DNA from: Changshengia sp963803165
GTDB lineage: Bacteria; Chloroflexota; Dormibacteria; Aeolococcales; Aeolococcaceae
Length of the DNA: 64,000 nt
NCBI GenBank assembly: GCA_963803165.1
Contig: CAWDLK010000004.1
Span: forward strand, 124,001-188,000
Direction of reading: 5' to 3'
Shown here piece by piece: positions 35,767 through 43,237 of this stretch (its first letter is position 1; each line of letters opens with the position of its first letter). Made by a program: the position numbers and the translations under genes. Under the pieces are notes generated by a model. It saw only the letters and a program-made list of their open reading frames with translations, was not told where the DNA came from and made no database searches.

Positions 35767-37484
35767 CCGGGGCGGGTCGCCGGTCGAGCGCATCCGGTCT
35801 CGCCCGGACGGCGGGGCCCCTCTCCCCGCGCGGGCTGGCCGCGGCCGGCGGGAGCGGCGTCCTCTCCGCCGTGTGCGCCGTCGGGCTGCTCGCCACCTCC
35901 GGCTGGCTGCTGACCCGCGCCTCCCAGCGACCCCCGGTCTTCGACCTGGCGATCGCCATCGGGGCGGTGCAGGCCCTCGCCCTCGGCCGCGGGGTCACCC
36001 GCTACCTGCAGAGGCTCGCCGTGCACGGTCTCGCCCTCGAGACGCTCTCCCGGCTCCGCCTCTGGCTGTACGACACCGTGGAACCGCTGGTGCCGGACGG
36101 CCTTCGCGGCGAGCGCACCCGCCCGTCCGCCCCGGCGACCACCACGGGCTCCCTGCTGAGCGGGTTCGTCGCCGACACCGAGGAGACCACCGAGGCGCTG
36201 GCCCGCGGCGTCACGGTGGCCATCGACCTGGGGGCGAGCGTCGTCCTGGGTGCCGTGGTCGCGGCATTGCTGGCCCCGCCCGCGGCGGCGGCGCTGCTGG
36301 CCGGCGCCGCGGGGGTCGTCGTCCTGGCGAGCCTCGCCTCCCGCCTGGGGCGGTCGGCCGCCGTGCGGGCGGCGGAGCTCCGGGCCGAGCTGGCCGGCCA
36401 GGTGGTCGAGACCCTGCGCTCCGCACCCGAGCTGCTCGCCTTCGGCCGCCAGGACCTGGTCGAGGAGCGGCTCGAGCGCTCCCGGCGGCTCGCCCGAGCG
36501 TCCGCGCTCCGCGGGGGGCTGGGCACCGGAGCGGCGCGCGCGCTCGCCACCTGGGCGGCCGGCGCCGGGCTGGTCGGCGTCGTCCTCACCGGGCTCGCCG
36601 CCCACCGCTCGGGACAGCTCTCCGGGATCGGGCTCACGGTCCTCGTCCTGGTGGCGCTCGCGGCACTGGACCAGGGCTCGGCACTCCCGGCGGCGCTGGC
36701 CGGACGCTCCGGCGGCAACGCGGCCGCCTCCCGGCTCGCCCGGCTGTCCGGGCTCGAGCCGCCGGCGCGAGAGCCGGCCACCGACACCGGCCCCCCCGCC
36801 GGCCCGGTGGGCGCTGCCCTCGACCACGTCGAGGTGAATGCACGTGACGGCGCCGCGACGGTCGCCCTCCTCCGTGACGTCTCGCTCCAGGTGCGGCCAC
36901 GGGGGCGCCTCGCGATCTCCGGAGCCAGCGGGTCGGGCAAGTCGACGGCGGTCCACACCCTCCTCCACTTCCTGGAGCCCGCGGCCGGAACCGCCAGCGT
37001 CGGAGGCGTCGACGTGCGCCGGATGACCCGCGCGGGCATGGCCCGCCGCGTGGCCTGGCTGGACGAGGAGACCCATCTCTTCGCCGCTCCCCTCGCCGAC
37101 AACCTGCGCCTGGCCCGCCCCGGCGCGACCGACGCCGAGTGCACCGCGGCCCTCGACCGGGTCGGGCTCGGCGCCTGGCTGCACTCGCTCCCGGATGGCC
37201 TGGAGACGGTGCTCGGGGCCGGGGGCCGGCCCACCAGCGCGGGCGAGCGGCAACGCCTCGGGATGGCCCGCGCCCTGCTCTCCGGCGCCGAGCTCCTGCT
37301 CCTCGACGAACCCACCGCGCACCTCGACCCCGGGTCCTCGTCCCGGGTCCTCGCCGAGCTGCTGGGCGCCGCCGGGTCGCGCTCGGTGCTGGTGGTCAGC
37401 CACGACCCCGAGCTGGTCGGAGAGGTCGACGCCGTGGTCGTCCTCGAGGAGGGGCGGGTCGTGTCCGGAGGGCCACCGCACTGA
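35763..37484 (+). CDS. cydC: ABC exporter CydC
   Basis: The partner of CydD, 573 residues. The membrane domain starts after a short leader (GLLATSGWLLTRASQRPPVF is the usual CydC opening), and the ATPase has Walker A SGASGSGKSTAVHTLLHFL, signature SAGERQRLGMARALLS and Walker B LLLLDEPTAHLDPG. It ends the cyd operon; 154 bases separate it from the hemerythrin fusion gene. Confidence 0.93.
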   Translation: MTGAGRRSSASGLARTAGPLSPRGLAAAGGSGVLSAVCAVGLLATSGWLLTRASQRPPVFDLAIAIGAVQALALGRGVTRYLQRLAVHGLALETLSRLRLWLYDTVEPLVPDGLRGERTRPSAPATTTGSLLSGFVADTEETTEALARGVTVAIDLGASVVLGAVVAALLAPPAAAALLAGAAGVVVLASLASRLGRSAAVRAAELRAELAGQVVETLRSAPELLAFGRQDLVEERLERSRRLARASALRGGLGTGAARALATWAAGAGLVGVVLTGLAAHRSGQLSGIGLTVLVLVALAALDQGSALPAALAGRSGGNAAASRLARLSGLEPPAREPATDTGPPAGPVGAALDHVEVNARDGAATVALLRDVSLQVRPRGRLAISGASGSGKSTAVHTLLHFLEPAAGTASVGGVDVRRMTRAGMARRVAWLDEETHLFAAPLADNLRLARPGATDAECTAALDRVGLGAWLHSLPDGLETVLGAGGRPTSAGERQRLGMARALLSGAELLLLDEPTAHLDPGSSSRVLAELLGAAGSRSVLVVSHDPELVGEVDAVVVLEEGRVVSGGPPH

Positions 37485-37638
37485 CGCCGGTCCCGGCGAC
37501 CCGGTGCGCTTGGACCCTGGTGGGGGGCGGCGGTCCCTGGGATGGTGAGCCGATGGTCAGCAGCGGCTGCCCCCTCTCCACCCGGACCTCGCGGGCCATC
37601 CGGGCACGGCGCGGGCACGGCGCCCCCACACCTCGCTG

Positions 37639-39000
37639 ATGATCCCGACCGACGACCTCCGCCACCTCCACGACCGGCTGCGCAGCGGCATCGCGCTCGT
37701 CTCCCAGCTCGACGACCTGCTGCGCGAGCGCCATGACCCGGGAGAGAGGCTGGCGGCGTTCGCCCGGGTGTCCGGCTACCTCCAGGACGTGGTGCTGCCC
37801 CACCTGCGGGCCGAGCGCTCGGCGCTCTATCCCGAGGCCGCGGGCGTGGCGGGGATCGACCCGCGCCTCGTGCGCCGGCTCCACGACAACTGCGACGGGC
37901 TGGAGCGCGAGGTGGCGCGCGTCCTCCACGACCAGGCCCGCCTCCGCGGCGGGGTGCACGACAACCTGGGGTGCCGCCGGCACCTCACCACCCTGGTCCG
38001 CCTCCTCCGGCGCCACCTCCGGACGGTGGAGGACGAGCTCCTCCCCGGCCTCGACGGCAACCTCCCCGAGGAGGAGATCCGCGAGCTCTACGAGCGGATC
38101 GAGGAGGCCAGCTTCGAGGAGGAGGTCGCCGGCAGGGTGCCGGCGGGGGCCGAGGCGGCCGTGGCGGCAGCGCAGCGCCTGCACGAGAGCCAGGGCATCG
38201 ACGCCGAGCTCTTCCTGGTCGGGGAGTACGTCGGCGATCCCCGGCTGGTCGAGCACACCGTCGCCACCACGATCGAGGCGATCCGCCTGCTGGGCTCGGC
38301 CGGGCTCCCCGCGCATCTCTCGATCGATCCGACCGCGATCGGGCTGCTGACCGACGCCGGCGCCTGCCGCCGCAACGCAGAGCGCATCGCCCGCTCGGTC
38401 GCCCTGCAGCCGCCCGGCCGCCTCAACCTGGTGATGCTGGACATGGAGGACCTGAGCCTGGTCGAGCCGACGCTCCGCCTCCACCGTGAGCTCCTCGCGC
38501 TCGGCCTGCCGGCCGGCATCACCCTGCAGGCGAGGCTGCGGCGCACCGCCGACGACATCGGCCCGCTGCTCGAGCAGCCGACCGTGGTGCGACTGGTCAA
38601 GGGGGCGTTCCCGCTCGGCCCCGAGCACGACCACCAGGGGGGGCGCGCCGTCAGCGCGGCCTACCTCGCCCTGGCCACCCGGATGCTGGCCCCCGAGGCC
38701 CGCCGGGCGGGACTGCGCCCGGTGTTCGCCACCCATGACGGGACGCTCCTCCGTCAGATCGCCCGCGTGGCCCGGAGCGCGGGGTGGGCACCGGACCAGT
38801 TCGAGTTCGAGATGCTGCTCGGCATCCGCCTGGACCTGCAGCGGGCGCTGCGCAGCGAGGGCTTCGCGGTGCGCGCGCACATCCCGTTCGGCACCGCGGG
38901 GCTGAGGTCGGCGACCCCGGGCGGTGGTGAGCACCCGGGCGAGGCGGTCCACCTGGGAGAGCAGCCGCCGGGCGGCGAGCGGTCCGCACCGCGGGAGTGA
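37639..39000 (+). CDS. Hemerythrin-like domain fused to proline dehydrogenase-like domain
   Basis: A 453-residue fusion. Residues 1-145 form a four-helix HHE hemerythrin-like domain with likely iron ligands His11, His55, Glu59, His82, His126 and Glu131. Residues about 170-420 are a PRODH-type TIM barrel: SAGLPAHLSIDPTAIGLL, LVMLDMEDLSLVEPTL, TVVRLVKGAFPLG, PVFATHDGTLL and QFEFEMLLGIRLD. The usual C-terminal helix with YxxRRxxE, which binds the proline carboxylate, is absent; the end is instead a Gly/Pro-rich tail. The substrate is therefore unsure. It sits between cydABDC and the hyp genes, which suggests oxygen or redox sensing coupled to an FAD enzyme. Confidence 0.78.
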   Translation: MIPTDDLRHLHDRLRSGIALVSQLDDLLRERHDPGERLAAFARVSGYLQDVVLPHLRAERSALYPEAAGVAGIDPRLVRRLHDNCDGLEREVARVLHDQARLRGGVHDNLGCRRHLTTLVRLLRRHLRTVEDELLPGLDGNLPEEEIRELYERIEEASFEEEVAGRVPAGAEAAVAAAQRLHESQGIDAELFLVGEYVGDPRLVEHTVATTIEAIRLLGSAGLPAHLSIDPTAIGLLTDAGACRRNAERIARSVALQPPGRLNLVMLDMEDLSLVEPTLRLHRELLALGLPAGITLQARLRRTADDIGPLLEQPTVVRLVKGAFPLGPEHDHQGGRAVSAAYLALATRMLAPEARRAGLRPVFATHDGTLLRQIARVARSAGWAPDQFEFEMLLGIRLDLQRALRSEGFAVRAHIPFGTAGLRSATPGGGEHPGEAVHLGEQPPGGERSAPRE

Positions 39001-39247
39001 AAGGCCCCGGAGGTCTGCGCGCGCGATCCCGCGCGGCCCGGCGGAGCACCTCGCGGAGGTCCAACCGCTGATCGCCAAGCGCGGCTCGGCCGATCTTGTG
39101 CGGCCAGCCCATGGCCGCGGCCGCAGCTCCCGCGGACACTGGTGCCATCTTCGACGGGCCCGTCACGTGTCCATGGCCGCCTGGGCCCCCGGCTCCTCCT
39201 CACTCCGAGACGCCCGGGCGGCCGGGACCACCTGTCCTTGTCGAGGT

Positions 39248-39291
39248 AGGTCCTTCGGCTCTGACGAAAAGGGGGTCGCAGACCGTACGAT
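39248..39291 (+). promoter_or_regulatory. Candidate promoter and weak DevR-box of the hyp operon
   Basis: A good -10 TACGAT at 39286-39291 ends 9 bases before the ATG at 39301. At the expected 33.5 bases upstream lies AGGTCCTTCGGCTCT (39248-39262), fitting 9 of 13 box positions. The region 39001-39300 holds no gene; it also has a perfect 12-bp palindrome GACGGGCCCGTC at 39153-39164. Confidence 0.4.
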
Positions 39292-39300
39292 CGCATCACC

Positions 39301-39543
39301 ATGGACGGGCACGAGCCGGCGCGGACCGCGGGTGCCGCGACACCCTGTCACGACGACGTCTGCATCACCTGCTCCGACCTCGCGGTCCCCACCCGGGTGG
39401 TGGAGCTGGTGGAACCGGGATTGGCCCGGGTGGACACCGGCGCGGGCATCGAGGTGGTCAGCGTGGCCTTGGTCGACGCCGCTCCCGGCGACACCGTGCT
39501 GGTGCATGCGGGAGAGGCGATCGCCGTGGTCGCAGGGGTCTAG
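39301..39543 (+). CDS. HypC/HupF-type hydrogenase maturation chaperone, paralog 1
   Basis: An 80-residue HypC-family protein. The N-terminal MC of classic HypC is replaced by a longer start leading to CHDDVCITCSDLAVPTRVVE, as in the second HypC-like protein of actinobacterial hyp clusters. The C-terminal half VSVALVDAAPGDTVLVHAGE and AIAV is typical. It may carry the Fe(CN)2CO unit with HypD or act on a particular large subunit. It lies 2 bases before the second hypC. Confidence 0.85.
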   Translation: MDGHEPARTAGAATPCHDDVCITCSDLAVPTRVVELVEPGLARVDTGAGIEVVSVALVDAAPGDTVLVHAGEAIAVVAGV

Positions 39544-39545
39544 CC

Positions 39546-39818
39546 ATGTGCCTCGGCATCCCCGGGGAGGTGGTGGGGCTCGACGCCGAGCGGCCCGGCA
39601 TGGCCACCGTCGACGTCGGTGGCGCCCGCCGTCAGATCAACGTGATGCTGGTCGAGGAGGACGGGGTCGGCCCCGGGGACTGGGTGCTCATCCACGTCGG
39701 CTTCGCGCTGGCCAAGATCGACGAGGAGGAGGCACGCCTCACCCTCGCCCACCTCGAGGAGATGGGACAGGCGTACCGGGACGAGCTGCAGGCGATCTCC
39801 GCATCACGGATCGAGTGA
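39546..39818 (+). CDS. hypC: Hydrogenase maturation chaperone HypC
   Basis: HypC binds HypD and the hydrogenase large subunit during iron-cyanide-CO cofactor assembly. The 90-residue protein begins MCLGIPGEVVGLD, with the essential Cys2, and continues ATVDVGGARRQINVMLVEED and GDWVLIHVGFALAKIDEEEA. Its stop codon overlaps the hypD ATG (TGATG). Confidence 0.95.
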   Translation: MCLGIPGEVVGLDAERPGMATVDVGGARRQINVMLVEEDGVGPGDWVLIHVGFALAKIDEEEARLTLAHLEEMGQAYRDELQAISASRIE

Positions 39819-40960
39819 TGGGCGCGGCGGGGATGCGCTTCGTCGACGAGTTCCGCGACCGTGGGAAGGCGCGCGGGGTGGCGGCGCAGATCGCCAAGCT
39901 CTGCGAGCCGGGGCGGCGCTACGGGCTGATGGAGATCTGCGGCGGCCACACCCACACCATCTACAAGCACGGCATCGAGGACTACCTCCCGGAGTCCGTC
40001 CAGCTGGTGCACGGGCCGGGCTGCCCGGTGTGCGTCATCCCCATGGGACGCGTCGACGACGCGATCTGGATCGCCGAGCAGGAGGGCGTGATCATGACCT
40101 CCTTCGGCGACCTGCTCCGGGTACCCGGCAGCCGCGGCTCCTTCCTCGACGCCAAGGCCCGCGGCGCCGACATCCGGATGGTGTACTCCCCGCTCAACTC
40201 ACTGAGGATCGCCCGCGAGAACCCCGACCGGCGGGTGGTGTTCATGGCCATCGGCTTCGAGACCACCACGCCCTCGACCGCGATGACCGTGCTGCGCGCC
40301 GCCGCCGAGGGCCTGGACAACTTCTCGGTCTTCTGCAACCACGTCACCATCATCCCGGCGCTGCAGGCGATCCTGGCCTCGCCCGACCTCCACATCGACG
40401 GCTTCATCGGGCCCGGCCACGTCTCGACGGTGATCGGGTGCGAGCCCTACCGCTTCATCGCCGAGGAGCGCCGCCGGCCCTTCGTGGTGGCCGGCTTCGA
40501 GCCGCTCGACATCCTCCAGTCCATCCAGATGCTCCTGCTCCAGCTCCGCGAGGGGCGCTCCGAGGTGGAGAACCAGTACACCCGCGTGGTGCCCTGGGAG
40601 GGGAATCCGAGGGCGCTGCGGGCCATCGACGAGGTCATGGAGCCGCGCCCCACCTTCGAGTGGCGGGGTCTCGGCTGGATCCCCGACTCGGCGATGCAGA
40701 TCCGCGAGAAGTACGCGCGCTTCGACGCGGAGCGCCTCCATCAGCTCCCCGCGACCCGGGTAGCCGACCCCCCCGCGTGCCAGTGCGGGGAGGTCCTCCG
40801 CGGCGTCATCAAGCCGTGGGAGTGCCGGGTGTTCGGAACCGCCTGCACCCCCGAGACGCCGATCGGGACCTGCATGGTCTCCTCCGAGGGGGCCTGCGCC
40901 GCCTACTACAACTTCGGGCGGTTCAGCCGCCAGAGGGTGAGGCAGGCCAGCTCAGCGTGA
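39818..40960 (+). CDS. hypD: Hydrogenase maturation protein HypD
   Basis: HypD is a 4Fe-4S protein on which the Fe(CN)2CO group is built. Motifs: MEICGGHTHTIYKHGIEDYL, LVHGPGCPVCVIPMG, VFMAIGFETTTPSTAMTVL and the C-terminal cysteine set (CQCGEVLRG, CRVFGTAC, GTCMVSSEGACAAYY). At 380 residues it is full length. It overlaps hypE by 4 bases (GTGA). Confidence 0.97.
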   Translation: MGAAGMRFVDEFRDRGKARGVAAQIAKLCEPGRRYGLMEICGGHTHTIYKHGIEDYLPESVQLVHGPGCPVCVIPMGRVDDAIWIAEQEGVIMTSFGDLLRVPGSRGSFLDAKARGADIRMVYSPLNSLRIARENPDRRVVFMAIGFETTTPSTAMTVLRAAAEGLDNFSVFCNHVTIIPALQAILASPDLHIDGFIGPGHVSTVIGCEPYRFIAEERRRPFVVAGFEPLDILQSIQMLLLQLREGRSEVENQYTRVVPWEGNPRALRAIDEVMEPRPTFEWRGLGWIPDSAMQIREKYARFDAERLHQLPATRVADPPACQCGEVLRGVIKPWECRVFGTACTPETPIGTCMVSSEGACAAYYNFGRFSRQRVRQASSA

Positions 40961-42033
40961 CCGAGCGGACCGAGAAGCAAGTCCTGGAGAGGATCGAGCG
41001 GATCCGCCGGCGCCGGCCCCGGGTCACCGAGGAGCGGATCACCCTCTCCCACGGCGCGGGCGGCCGGGCCACCCACACGCTGATCGAGGCGCTCTTCCTC
41101 GACGCCTTCCGCAACCCGCTGCTGGCGCCCCTGGAGGACCAGGCGGTCTTCCAGATCGGCGACGCACGGCTCGCCTTCACCACCGACACCTACGTGGTCT
41201 CGCCGCTCTTCTTCCCCGGTGGCGACATCGGCGACCTGGCAATCAACGGCACCGTCAACGACCTGGCGGTGTCGGGAGCGCGCCCCCTCTACCTCTCCGC
41301 CGGCTTCGTCCTCGAGGAGGGCTTCCCGGTCGACGACCTCCGCCGCATCGTCCGCTCCATGGCCGCGGCGGCGGAGCGGGCCGGGGTCCAGATCGTCACC
41401 GGCGACACCAAGGTGGTGCAGCGGGGCAAGGCGGACGGTTGCTTCGTCAACACCGCCGGGGTGGGGGTGCTGGAGCGACCGGTGACGCTGTCGGCCTCGG
41501 GCGCGCGCCCCGGCGACGCGGTGATCGTCTCCGGCCCGGTCGGAGACCACGGGATCACCGTCATGCTGGCGCGCGGAGAGCTGGGCATCGAATCCGACCT
41601 TCGCTCCGACACCGCGCCGCTCACCGAGCTGGTGGGGCTCCTGCTCGACGCCGCCCCCCGAACGCGGTTCATCCGCGACGCGACCCGCGGCGGGGTGGCG
41701 ACCATCTGCAACGAGCTGGCCCAGGCGTCGGAGGTGGCGGTGGTGCTGGACGAGGAGGCGATCCCGGTGCGCCCGGAGGTCCGGGGCGCTTCGGAGATCC
41801 TCGGAATCGACCCGCTCTACGTGGCCTGCGAGGGGCGGTTCGTCGCCGTGGTGGCGGGCGACGAGGCCGCGGCCGCGGTGGCGGCGCTGCGCACCCACCC
41901 CGAGGGGGCGGCTGCCGCGGTCATCGGGCGGATCGGTGAGGACCCGCCGGGACTGGTGCTGGTGACCACCGGCTTCGGCGGGATGCGCATCGTCGACATG
42001 CTGGTGGGAGACCCGCTGCCCCGGATCTGCTGA
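40957..42033 (+). CDS. hypE: Hydrogenase maturation protein HypE
   Basis: HypE dehydrates the carbamoyl group on its C-terminal Cys to give thiocyanate, the CN donor. The 358-residue protein has the AIR-synthase-like ATP-binding core (LSHGAGGRATHTLIEALF, DTYVVSPLFFPGGDIGDLAI, VTGDTKVVQRGKADG, FIRDATRGGVATICNELA) and ends in the required PRIC. GTG start. It ends the hypCCDE operon; hypF is 1.2 kb further on the other strand, and hypA, hypB and the hydrogenase subunits are not in the window. Confidence 0.97.
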   Translation: MTERTEKQVLERIERIRRRRPRVTEERITLSHGAGGRATHTLIEALFLDAFRNPLLAPLEDQAVFQIGDARLAFTTDTYVVSPLFFPGGDIGDLAINGTVNDLAVSGARPLYLSAGFVLEEGFPVDDLRRIVRSMAAAAERAGVQIVTGDTKVVQRGKADGCFVNTAGVGVLERPVTLSASGARPGDAVIVSGPVGDHGITVMLARGELGIESDLRSDTAPLTELVGLLLDAAPRTRFIRDATRGGVATICNELAQASEVAVVLDEEAIPVRPEVRGASEILGIDPLYVACEGRFVAVVAGDEAAAAVAALRTHPEGAAAAVIGRIGEDPPGLVLVTTGFGGMRIVDMLVGDPLPRIC

Positions 42034-42078
42034 GCGGGACGGCGGCGGATCGTCACCGCGCGGTCACCATTATCTCGG

Positions 42079-42106
42079 TTCGGACACGCCCCGCCGCCCG
42101 TACACT
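42079..42106 (+). promoter_or_regulatory. Promoter of the flp pilin gene
   Basis: -35 TTCGGA (42079-42084), 16-base spacer, -10 TACACT (42101-42106). A Shine-Dalgarno GGGAGAA follows before the ATG at 42144. The preceding 70 bases after hypE show no gene. Confidence 0.45.
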
Positions 42107-42143
42107 CCCTGTAACTGCGACCCTTCCACATGGGAGAAATGAC

Positions 42144-42341
42144 ATGCGGCGTCTCTTCCGCTTCCGCCCCGTCGGGCAAGCTGGCCGTCCCCCTGACGAC
42201 GACCGGGAATCCGGCCAGGGCATGGTCGAATACGCGCTGATCCTCGTCCTCATCGCTGTGGTCGTCATCGTCATCCTCACCGTCGTCGGCAACCAGGTCA
42301 ACAACATCTTCTCCAACGTCAGCAGCAGCCTCGGCACCTAG
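42144..42341 (+). CDS. Flp/Fap-type pilin precursor
   Basis: A 65-residue prepilin. A hydrophilic leader ends in ESG, probably cut before GlnGlyMetValGlu so that Glu is at mature position 5, followed by YALILVLIAVVVIVILTVVG, the hydrophobic helix, and a short Asn/Ser-rich end. This is the Flp pilin of Tad-type pili. No tad assembly genes are in the window, so the machinery must lie elsewhere. It has its own promoter and a downstream hairpin, consistent with a highly expressed single gene. Confidence 0.88.
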   Translation: MRRLFRFRPVGQAGRPPDDDRESGQGMVEYALILVLIAVVVIVILTVVGNQVNNIFSNVSSSLGT

Positions 42342-42429
42342 CCGGCTCCTGCGGGGGGAGATCCTCTCCGGGCGCATCGGGACCGGTCACGGGCCGGTTG
42401 CGATGGGCATCGGCCGGACGGCGTGTCCT

Positions 42430-42464
42430 GGCGCCGGGCGAAGGGGCGGCTTCCGCCCGGCGCC
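42430..42464 (+). terminator. Strong hairpin downstream of flp
   Basis: GGCGCCGGGCG and CGCCCGGCGCC form a perfect 11-bp stem with a 13-base loop that can extend through AAG/CTT. No T-run follows. It lies about 90 bases past the pilin stop and 77 before the cvpA-like start. Confidence 0.55.
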
Positions 42465-42541
42465 GGGGACGACCGTCCGGTGGGCGGGCGCATGACCGGC
42501 GCGCGCGCGAGCCCCCTCCCGTCCGGCTACGATGACCGCCC

Positions 42542-43213
42542 GTGAGCGCCCTCGACATCGCCATCCTGGTCATCCTCGCGGTGGCCCTGCTCCTCGGCTT
42601 CCTGCACGGCCTGTTCCGCCCGCTGATCACCTGGGCGTTCATCATCGCGGGGGTCGCGATCGGCTTCGGGCATCCGGGTGTGGCCGCACGCTTCGCCCCC
42701 AGCGCCGGCTGGCGACCGGTGATGGGGCTGGTGGTCGTGGTGGTCTTCGCCGTCGTCGGCTTCCTGGTGGCGCGCCTGATCGCCCCCCGCATCTACCGGC
42801 TCATCCCCGGGATGGGCGCCCTCGACCGGGTGGGCGGGATGCTGCTGAGCGGCGTCCTCGCCCTGGTGATGATCTTCATCCTGCTGAGCGGCCTGGTCAC
42901 CCTCGACCGTGCGACCGCACCCCTCGACGGCAACGGGACCGTCTCCGCCGCCCAGATCAATGAGGTCCGGCAGTTCGTGGCGAGCAACCCCGCCGCCGGG
43001 ATCGCCCTCGATCCCGCCGAGCTGCAGAGCCTGGAGAACTCCCTGGGGTCGACCTCGGAGCCGGCCTCCCAGCTCGCCCAGGCCAACTTCGTCCTCGGCG
43101 TCCTCCGCAACCTCCACATCCAGATGGCGGAGAGCAAGGTGGCGCCGATCGTCTTCAACGCCGGCGAGCGGGTGCCCTTCCTGGGCGACGGCAGGACCTG
43201 GCCGGCCGGCTGA
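42542..43213 (+). CDS. CvpA family membrane protein
   Basis: A 223-residue protein with four hydrophobic helices in the first 120 residues. The opening ALDIAILVILAVALLLGFLH-GLFRPLITW matches the CvpA/colicin V production family, and the helix VGGMLLSGVLALVMIFILLS is typical of its end. The C-terminal 100 residues are soluble. The family's role is poorly known. It converges with hypF. Confidence 0.8.
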   Translation: MSALDIAILVILAVALLLGFLHGLFRPLITWAFIIAGVAIGFGHPGVAARFAPSAGWRPVMGLVVVVVFAVVGFLVARLIAPRIYRLIPGMGALDRVGGMLLSGVLALVMIFILLSGLVTLDRATAPLDGNGTVSAAQINEVRQFVASNPAAGIALDPAELQSLENSLGSTSEPASQLAQANFVLGVLRNLHIQMAESKVAPIVFNAGERVPFLGDGRTWPAG

Positions 43214-43237
43214 GCGGCGGGTCCGGCGGCGGCGCCC

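Noticed and set aside
39153..39164. Perfect palindrome GACGGGCCCGTC upstream of the hyp operon as an operator
   Set aside because: A 12-bp GC palindrome is expected by chance over a 64-kb high-GC window, and it is over 120 bases from the likely promoter.
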